Shown here in pieces: positions 58,301-64,000 of a stretch of 64,000 nucleotides of DNA (positions are counted from its first letter, which is position 1; each line of letters begins with the position of its first letter). This DNA comes from Mastigamoeba balamuthi. Lineage: Eukaryota > Evosea > Mastigamoebida > Mastigamoebidae. The stretch is from assembly GCA_902651635.1 (NCBI GenBank), contig CACRSC010000134.1, forward strand, positions 392,899 through 456,898, in the 5' to 3' direction. Under the pieces are notes generated by a model. That model saw only the letters and a program-made list of their open reading frames with translations, did not search any database and was not told the origin of the DNA. Position numbers and translations under genes: made by a program.

Positions 58301-59095
58301 GACGGTGTTCTTTGACATCGACGAGACCCTCGTCGTACCACCGACCCCGATCATCTGGGGCATGCCCATCTCGGATCAGGGTACGCTCAGTGGAAGCGCA
58401 CCACGGTGCAGCACTCACACCGTTCTCGCTCAGTGACTGCCGAGATCTCGCTGAAGCTCGACTCGAGCAACACGACAACGTGCCCCAAGGTCTACCCGAT
58501 GGTCGAGAGCGCCATGTCCGACGCCTACTACTCAGCGCAGGCGAGGCCGGTCGAGGGCAACAACACGATCGCTATGCTGCGCGGACTCGTTGCCAAGGGA
58601 GTCCGCGTGTTCGCGCTGACCACTCGCTCGTTCAACGGCACCGAGGACATGAGCAGCGACCTGCTCCAGGAGCTCGCCGCGTGCGGCATCGACAACGAGC
58701 TGACCCCGCTGGATCCCTCCAAGTCGCGGACTGACGCGTGGCAGTTCGAGCTGCCGGCCAACTGCGGGTGCGCGAACCAGGTGCTGATACGCGGGGGCAT
58801 CATCTTCAACGCGCACTGCAACAAGGGCTGCGCGATGCTGGCCGTGCTCGACCGCCTGGGTGCCGTCGACGGTGGAGCTGCGCTGGTGGACGACACCAGG
58901 AAGAAGCTGCTGCAGGCGCGCCAGTACCTCAGGGACAACAGGCCGAGCCTCAAGACGGCGTACGTGCAGTACAACTACGTCATGGAGCACGAGGACCCGA
59001 CCCTGATCGCCATGCAGCTGGCGGACATCCTCGGCAGCGTCAAGTCCGGCATCGCGGCCCAGTATCCCTGCGTCTGCCGCAACAGCACCGCCTGA
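55374..59095 (+). CDS. Membrane-anchored protein with four tandem HAD-like phosphatase units
   Basis: Five exons (55374-55707, 55779-56612, 56671-57504, 57559-58380, 58434-59095) give 1161 residues. A cytosolic leader ending KTKK is followed by one hydrophobic segment (ILLGVLGVAIVVAIALALGL) and an acidic Asp stretch, which predicts a type II membrane protein facing the lumen or outside. Four near-identical units follow. Each has HAD motif I FFDIDETLVVPPTPIIWGMP, motif II VFALTTRS, a GCGIDN-type cap segment, and a late ALVDDTRKKL motif with the acidic pair. The layout resembles secreted HAD proteins of DUF2608 type, so phosphohydrolase activity is likely but the substrate is unknown. Every unit boundary is an intron of phase 1, right after motif I, so exons of 834, 834 and 822 nt are interchangeable. 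Confidence 0.85.
56126..56264 (+). repeat. 139-nt block identical to 57906-58044
   Basis: Within HAD unit one, this 139-nt coding block appears identical, including synonymous positions, to 57906-58044 in unit three. The same region of units two and four differs at only a few bases. This is a sign of recent gene conversion or duplication. Confidence 0.75.
57906..58044 (+). repeat. 139-nt block identical to 56126-56264
   Basis: This is the partner copy in HAD unit three, which encodes the stretch around FNAHCNKGCAMLAVLDRLG and the ALVDDTRKK motif. Identity extends over all third codon positions of the block. Confidence 0.75.
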
Positions 59096-59230
59096 GCAGC
59101 CCAGCCCGCCTTCTTTCTGCGGTTTAAATAGAATGGGGGTTTTGTTTCATGGCTCATGGGGCCCATAGTACGAGCGAGCACAGCTTAGTAGTGTCCCCCG
59201 TCCGCCTCGGCGCAGTGCGCAGGGCCCCAG

Positions 59231-60211
59231 TCACTGCTGTGCGTCGTGGGACTGAATCACGGCGTCCAGGAGCTCCGCGACGGAGCTGTCGATCTCCTCC
59301 TTGGTCGACAGCCGCGGGGCCAGCACCCAGCACTCGGCGTCGGCGCCCTTGACGTTGGCCCTGCACATGGGGCACGTCTCGCTGCGGCCCCGCCACCCCT
59401 CGAGGCACTCCTGGCAGAACGCGTGCGTGCACGGCAGCACCACCGTCGACTTGCGCTCCATGCACACCGCGCAGTCCTCGTCGCCCAGCGCCGGTGCCGT
59501 GGCCAGCTCCGGGGGCGCTGCTGCTGTTGCTGTTGCTGCTGCTTCTGCTGCTGCTGCTGGCGGTGGCGGCGACGACGACGACGGCGAGCGGGGCGGGCTC
59601 GGCTCCGGCTCGCCCACAAGCTCGTGCAGCCTGCGACGCAGCACGGAGAACTCTCCGGTGGTCAGCGTCGCCATGCAGTCCGCTGGCACGGGCGCGTCCT
59701 GGTTTGGAGCCAAGAGAGCAAGAGATTCAGAATTCGCCCTGCGCAGTTCCTGTATCTGGAAAATCCAGTATTTTCTGGATCCAAGGGGGAAAGGAGGCCC
59801 TGTGCGCACGGCGAGGGGAGCGAACGGCAGGGGCCACGGCGGGTCCCAGGAGGTGGCCCTGGCCGCGTGGTCGATGTACACGGGCCTGCCGCTCTCGGGG
59901 TCCCTGCGCACCTCGTGGCCCGGCGGCAGCGCGGGCTCCCTGCTGACCACCACGCGCGCCAGCGTCCTCCACAGCGGGCCCACCACCACGTCGTCTTCCA
60001 CCAGGTCCACCCTGTGCGCGCAGTGCGTCTTGGGGTGCACGCAGCGCCGCGCCCTGCGAGACGCGGTGAGCGAGCGGGTTTGTTTGCGTTTTCGTGTCGG
60101 AAGGGGGGCGGGTAACGGGGAATCGGACAGGGCGTTGACGGAGAAGACTTGCGAGCGGAGCTCGTCGATGGTGCGGGGCTCGTGCGCGCTCTGGAACTGC
60201 GCGGCGCCCAT
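59231..60211 (-). CDS. RING-finger protein with WW-like segment (RNF141-like C terminus)
   Basis: Three exons (60211-60117, 60053-59810, 59755-59231) give 287 residues. The N-terminal part has CAHRVDLVEDDVVVGPLWRT. It is followed by a WW-like repeat, LPPGHEVRRDPESGRPVYID then ARATSWDPPW, in which the first Trp is replaced by His. A Pro/Ala/Ser-rich linker precedes a C3HC4 RING: CAVCMERKSTVVLPCTHAF, then CQECLEGW and CPMCRANV. The tail after the RING (CWVLAPRLSTKEEIDSSVAE) matches RNF141 (ZNF230). It should be a ubiquitin ligase with a Pro-rich-peptide or similar adaptor surface. The second intron (59756-59809, 54 nt) is in frame and might be retained. Confidence 0.82.
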   Translation of the reverse strand: MGAAQFQSAHEPRTIDELRSQVFSVNALSDSPLPAPLPTRKRKQTRSLTASRRARRCVHPKTHCAHRVDLVEDDVVVGPLWRTLARVVVSREPALPPGHEVRRDPESGRPVYIDHAARATSWDPPWPLPFAPLAVRTGPPFPLGSRKYWIFQIQELRRANSESLALLAPNQDAPVPADCMATLTTGEFSVLRRRLHELVGEPEPSPPRSPSSSSPPPPAAAAEAAATATAAAPPELATAPALGDEDCAVCMERKSTVVLPCTHAFCQECLEGWRGRSETCPMCRANVKGADAECWVLAPRLSTKEEIDSSVAELLDAVIQSHDAQQ

Positions 60212-60289
60212 GTTCGTGTTCGCACAAGAGCGCTGTTAGCGCGCGGAAGTGCGAATCCGACGAGAACCAACTTCTGAGGCGGATCCGAA

Positions 60290-60330
60290 GCAGGAGAATC
60301 TTTCTTTGGTATCTTCACTAAGATTTCCCC
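60290..60330. promoter_or_regulatory. Divergent promoter patch, RING protein / CPA2 antiporter
   Basis: GGAGAATCTTTC, GGTATCTTC and CTAAGATTTCCC lie in the 187-nt gap between starts at 60211 and 60399 and match the other pre-start patches. Confidence 0.35.
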
Positions 60331-60398
60331 CCTCTGCCCGCTTCTCTCCGAGGAAACTCCCGACTGGTTCGTAGCCCCTCTGCTGTGGTCTCGGACGC

Positions 60399-62606
60399 AT
60401 GGGTGGTGTCGAGGACGTCTCTCTGGACCTGTGCCGTCTTGGCATCCTCTCGTGCGCTGCGTGGGGCATCGCCAAGGTGCGAACCGGCAGCCAACCCCTC
60501 CCCGTTTGCGGCGCCCTGACCGCTTGGCTCTGCCGCTGCTGCTCCTGCAGGTCGTCAAGTCGGCGACGGGGCTGCCGCTGGTCACGTCCTACGTGGGCGT
60601 CGGCATCGCCGTGGGCCCGTGCGCCCTCGCGTTCTTCGGCAGCGACGCGCCCCAGAACCTCGCGTTCGTCTCCAACGTGGCCCTCAGCTTCATCGGCTTG
60701 TACGCACACACCGCACTCTTCGTGCCCACACCTGCCCATCTTTCTTGTCCGTCCCCACCTCCGTGCAACTCCGCACCAGTTTTTCACCGGATCGCACCAA
60801 TTCCCACGAGGCGTCTCTGTGTGTGCCGGCACACAGACACCGCTCCCGCATGGATCCCTCAAACGCGCTGGTACACGCCTGACCAGCTCACCACCACCGC
60901 CGCTCGAACGCGTGCAGCATCGCGGCGTCCGAGTTCTACCTCAAGGACATCGCCAAGCCCAAGTCCATCGCCATCGCGACGGCCCGGGGCGTTGTCGTGA
61001 CGTACGCGGCGGTGCTGCCCCTGGTGCTCGGCCTCGGGCGCTGGCTGCCGTGGTTCCGGACGCTCGCGACGCCCGACCTCGTCTGCGCGGCGCTGCTGCT
61101 CTCCTGCATCGCCGTCGTCCGCGCCCCCAGCGTCGCCGTCGCCGTCGCCAACGAGACGCGGGCGTCGGGGCCGTTCACGACGACGGTGCTCCAGGTCATC
61201 ATGGTGCTCGACGCTGCCGTCATCGTCCTCTGGGCCGCCACCAACAGCCTCTGCCGCTGCATCGTCAAGGGCTCGTTCTCGGCCGTCGACCTCGCCAACG
61301 TCGGCATCGAGTTCGCCCTGACCTTCGCCTCGGGCCTCGTCCAGGCCGTGCGTGCCCCCTCCTCGCTCCACTGCTCCTCTGACATCCCTCCCTCCCCACC
61401 CCCAGGGGCTGATCCGCCTGCTGTTCGGGTTCAGGCCGTTCAGGATCAGGCTGAGGCGCTCGTGGAGGTACAGGGTCCGCCTGCTGCTGCGCGGGTCTGC
61501 GCTGTGCGCCATCGGGTACGCCCCGTTCGGCGCGCTGCTGCTCGCCAAGCGGGTGCACCTGGCCAGCGGCCTCGCCCTGTCGCTCGACGGCCTGCTGTCG
61601 TCGATGATCGGCGGCTTCGTCATCGTCAACTACACGGACAAGAGGCACCAGTTTGCCCGCGTGCTGAGCGCCATCGTGCCGTACCTGTTCGTCCTGCTGT
61701 TCGTGATCACCGGCGTCGGCCTGAACATCTTCGTGTTCAAGCACTGCTGGGCCCTCGTGCCGGTCATCTTCTTCGCCCGCATCGCCGCCCTCGTCGTCGC
61801 CGAGGTCACCAAGTTCCGCAGCCGCTTCCCTCTGCGCAGCCGCGCCCTCTTCTGGATGGCCTACGTCACTCAGGTCCCTGCTCCTCTGGCCCTCCCCCTT
61901 TGGGTGCGGCTGACGGCATGGGAAACCGCAGGCCGGAGTCGGGGTGAGCCTGGCGGGGCAGCTGGTGGGCCAGTACCCGTTCGCCGAGTACCTCTACACG
62001 CTGGTGATGGGCGTCATCGTCGTCAACACGCTCGTGGGGCCGTTCCTGTTCAAGTGGGCCATCTCGATCTTCGGGGAGGCCCACCCGGGCAGGTCGGGCG
62101 CCAGGCGCATCGTCATCGCGGGCGTCGACAAGCCCTCGCTCGTCACGGCGTCGCACCTGCGCGCCAACGGCTGGAGCGTCGTGCTGGCCGACACGTCCGA
62201 GCGGCGCCTGGAGATGGCGCGCGACTACTTCGGCCTGTCGCTGGTCGCCGAGGCCTCGGCGACGGTCAAGCTCAGCCTCCTCGACGACATCTCCAAGGCG
62301 GCGCTCGAGGAGGCCGAGGTGGCCGTCGACGACACGCTCATCTGCGCCATGGCCGACGACGGGGACAACTACCGGATGGCGCAGGCGGCCCTGGGGCGCG
62401 GCATGGGCAGCGTGGTCGTCAAGATCGCCGACAGGGGCTCCGCCGGGCGCTTTGCCGACCTGCGCGTGCTGGTCATCGACAGGGACACGGACATTGTCGA
62501 CTGCTCCTCGGCCGTGTGCGAGCTCGACCCGGTGCTCTCGCAGCTGCGCGTGGTCATCAACGAGTCGGACCCGCTGATCCCGCGCAGGCAGCACACAGAC
62601 GCATAG
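60399..62606 (+). CDS. CPA2-type monovalent cation/H+ antiporter with RCK (TrkA-N) domain
   Basis: Five exons (60399-60476, 60551-60699, 60918-61347, 61406-61873, 61932-62606) give 599 residues. The first 400 residues hold about a dozen hydrophobic helices of the Na+/H+ exchanger fold. They include [17 protein letters not shown] and the central [13 protein letters not shown], equivalent to the conserved SxAGSEL of KefB-like transporters. The C-terminal 190 residues form a Rossmann RCK/TrkA-N domain ([60 protein letters not shown]). This bacterial-type K+(Na+)/H+ antiporter architecture would exchange cations for protons under nucleotide control at the plasma membrane or a vacuole. Intron 2 (60700-60917) is long. 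Its GT donor restores FIGF|IAASEF. Confidence 0.88.
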
Positions 62607-62756
62607 CGACAACCAAACAACTGTTCCAAACAAGTGCCGGTGGTTTGCGTGCACGCTGGGGTGGAGAGGGCCCCCAGCTTCGCCGGGCACAAGTGTCTGC
62701 AGGCTGGTGGGCCAGAGGTGGGGGCACGGCGAGGGCACCGGCAAAGAACGGGCTGC

Positions 62757-63333
62757 TCAGTTGATGCTGAGGACCTCGATCTCGAACACCAGGGTGGAGT
62801 TGGGCATGATCCTGCGTGCGGGCACCGGTCAGTTGAAGCGCGGGGGCCACGGGCACGGAGCCGCACCCCCAAGCAGGGAAGCCGCCGGCGCCGTAGGCGT
62901 AGTCCGGGGTGCACGTGATGCGCGCGACCTCGCCGAGCTGCATGGTCAAGACGCCCTCGTCCCATCCTGTGGGTTGTGTGTCGCCCCCCCCAAGCGGGCG
63001 TGAGGACGAAGCACAGAGGGACGCGGAACGAAGGCTGGCGGACCCTTGATGACGTTGCCCAGGCCGATGTTGAAGTTGAAGGGCTTCTGGCCCGGGTCCT
63101 TGGTGCTGCGCGGGGGCGGGTGCGAGGTAGAGAGTCGAGTCAGATTGTTGTTTAGGAGGCGGTTTCGGGGGACTTTGTTTGGCAGGCGTGGAGGCATTGG
63201 CGCCAAGATACCTCCAGAACTTCTGGGAGAGGTCGCGGTTCTTGCCGAAGCCCGTGCAGTGCACCGTCACGGAGTTGCCCCTCGTGGGCGTCCTCCCGTT
63301 CCCCGGCTTGATGACCTCCTTGGTGAACCCCAT
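62757..63333 (-). CDS. FKBP12-type peptidyl-prolyl cis-trans isomerase
   Basis: Four exons (63333-63212, 63105-63044, 62966-62867, 62811-62757) give 112 residues, the size of FKBP12. The domain is complete: [45 protein letters not shown] with the pocket Trp, [18 protein letters not shown] and [14 protein letters not shown]. It catalyses prolyl isomerisation and would bind FK506/rapamycin-class ligands. The location is cytosolic. The insert STKDPGQ replaces the usual FDSSRDRG loop with altered pocket residues (Asp of DSS missing), so drug affinity may be changed. All phases agree. Confidence 0.93.
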
Positions 63334-63370
63334 TGGCGAGCGATTGAAACAAAACACAAACGCCGTTGTT

Positions 63371-63440
63371 CAGATATCTCATCCGGGATATCTCGCCGTG
63401 ACGTTAAGCGAGATCTATTTTTGATTTATCAGATTTATAA
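63371..63440. promoter_or_regulatory. Divergent promoter patch with two GATATC words
   Basis: AGATATCT (GATATC 63373-63378) and GGGATATCTCG (63387-63392), then GAGATCTATTTTTGATTTATCAGATTTATAAATT, lie between the divergent starts at 63333 and 63497. This is the densest example of the recurrent words. Confidence 0.45.
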
Positions 63441-63496
63441 ATTGGCTCCTGATTCGTGTTTTCGCTCGTTTTTTCCTCCTTCGCACGCCCGCGGCG

Positions 63497-64000
63497 ATGC
63501 AGCGGAGCCAAGGGCGATGCGGCTCGTCCCAGCTCTCGTCGACTTCGGTTTCCTCGTCTACTCAGGATTTCGGTAAACCGCGTCCCCCCCGAGAACCGCT
63601 TCGCACCAATCGTGCCGTCGAAAACCCCCGCAGAGCGGAGGCTCGCCGAGCGAATGGGACTCGACGTTGAGGAGTGGCTGCACCAGAGGCCGTCGTCCGC
63701 GAGCGCCGGGGCTTCGCTGTCGCTGTCGCCGGACATCCGGTGCGGAGCGCGGGAGCCCTCGTCGTCGTCGTTCTCGTCGGGCGAGCGGACCCGCACGGAC
63801 CTCGACGACGCCGTCCGCAGGCTCGCCCGCGCCCTGGCGACCAACGCCGCGGAGCGCAAGGCCATCGGGGCGCTCGAATCGCGTCTCGCGTCCCTCCAGT
63901 CGCAGCTGGCGGAGCAGAACAAGGCACCGCTCCTGCCCTCTCGCGGCTCGCAGAGAGCTCATCCGCTAACCACCCCCCCCCCCCTCCCGCAGCTCAGAAA
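63497..64000 (+). CDS. Uncharacterised protein, N-terminal part (cut by window end)
   Basis: Exon 1 is 63497-63572. Exon 2 begins at 63634 after a GT-AG intron and runs toward the window end. The product begins MQRSQGRCGSSQLSSTS, then ERRLAERMGLDVEEWLHQR, a Ser-rich stretch, and a probable coiled coil (DLDDAVRRLARALATN, ALESRLASLQSQLAEQNK). A GC donor after AACAAG (about 63922) followed by a pyrimidine-rich acceptor near 63992 is possible, so the last part may be intron. The family is not identifiable from the fragment. Confidence 0.55.

Noticed and set aside
61341-61405. A sixth GC-AG intron in the CPA2 antiporter
   Set aside because: A normal GT donor four bases downstream (61348) also keeps the frame, so a GC donor is not required.

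Overview
The window is nuclear DNA of a GC-rich, gene-dense eukaryotic microbe. I read 35 protein genes on both strands, almost all broken by short spliceosomal introns. Most introns are 34-75 nt (GT..AG, a few GC..AG), and I placed them by exact reading-frame continuity and by similarity of the joined proteins to known eukaryotic families. The gene set includes COG5, PSMG2, the exosome cap subunit Rrp4, Rpf1, a GPI ethanolamine-phosphate transferase, Ras and Rab GTPases, the BORC subunit BORCS5 and the centriole protein CEP120. It excludes a prokaryote and points to a unicellular eukaryote that builds, or recently built, a centriole or flagellum. A free-living amoeboflagellate such as an archamoeba would fit, but the species is an inference I cannot settle from the sequence alone.

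Layout. Positions 1 to about 4300 are clearly less GC-rich, hold no intact gene, and contain a broken transposase-like gene (about 676-2026) and a 71-nt inverted repeat (3203-3273). From about 4400 the sequence becomes GC-rich and genes follow with 50-250 nt between them. 4.4-11.7 kb: a GNAT acetyltransferase, a splicing factor with two RRMs, SURP and CID domains, and C2CD5. 11.9-20.9 kb, all minus strand: a YTH m6A reader, an OGFr-domain protein, a small Cys-rich protein, ribose-5-phosphate isomerase B, COG5 and a Ras GTPase. 21.2-31.3 kb: PSMG2, an EF-hand protein, a 16-exon ABCC transporter, an unusual UBZ-RING-E2 (UBE2Q-type) fusion, Rrp4 and a small unknown. 31.4-38.3 kb: a Rab, several small unknown genes, BORCS5, Rpf1 and a kelch protein. 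38.4-46.4 kb: glycerol kinase, CEP120, a membrane-anchored methyltransferase and a tandem GNAT protein. 46.5-54.9 kb: a 1103-residue unknown protein, an R-S-E class ADP-ribosyltransferase and the PIGG enzyme. 55.4-64 kb: a membrane-anchored protein with four tandem HAD-like phosphatase units, a RING protein with a WW-like segment, a bacterial-type CPA2 cation/proton antiporter, an FKBP, and the first exons of a gene cut by the window end.

The genes do not form a pathway cluster. They are an ordinary mix of housekeeping functions (RNA processing, proteasome assembly, Golgi and lysosome traffic, GPI anchors, signalling). The most unusual items are the four-unit HAD gene, whose units look like copied phase-1 exons homogenised by gene conversion, and the single polypeptide that joins a ubiquitin-binding-type zinc finger, a RING-like domain and a UBE2Q-type E2. 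Short AT-rich patches carrying GATATC, GATTT or GAATCT words sit just upstream of many start codons and are candidate core-promoter elements.
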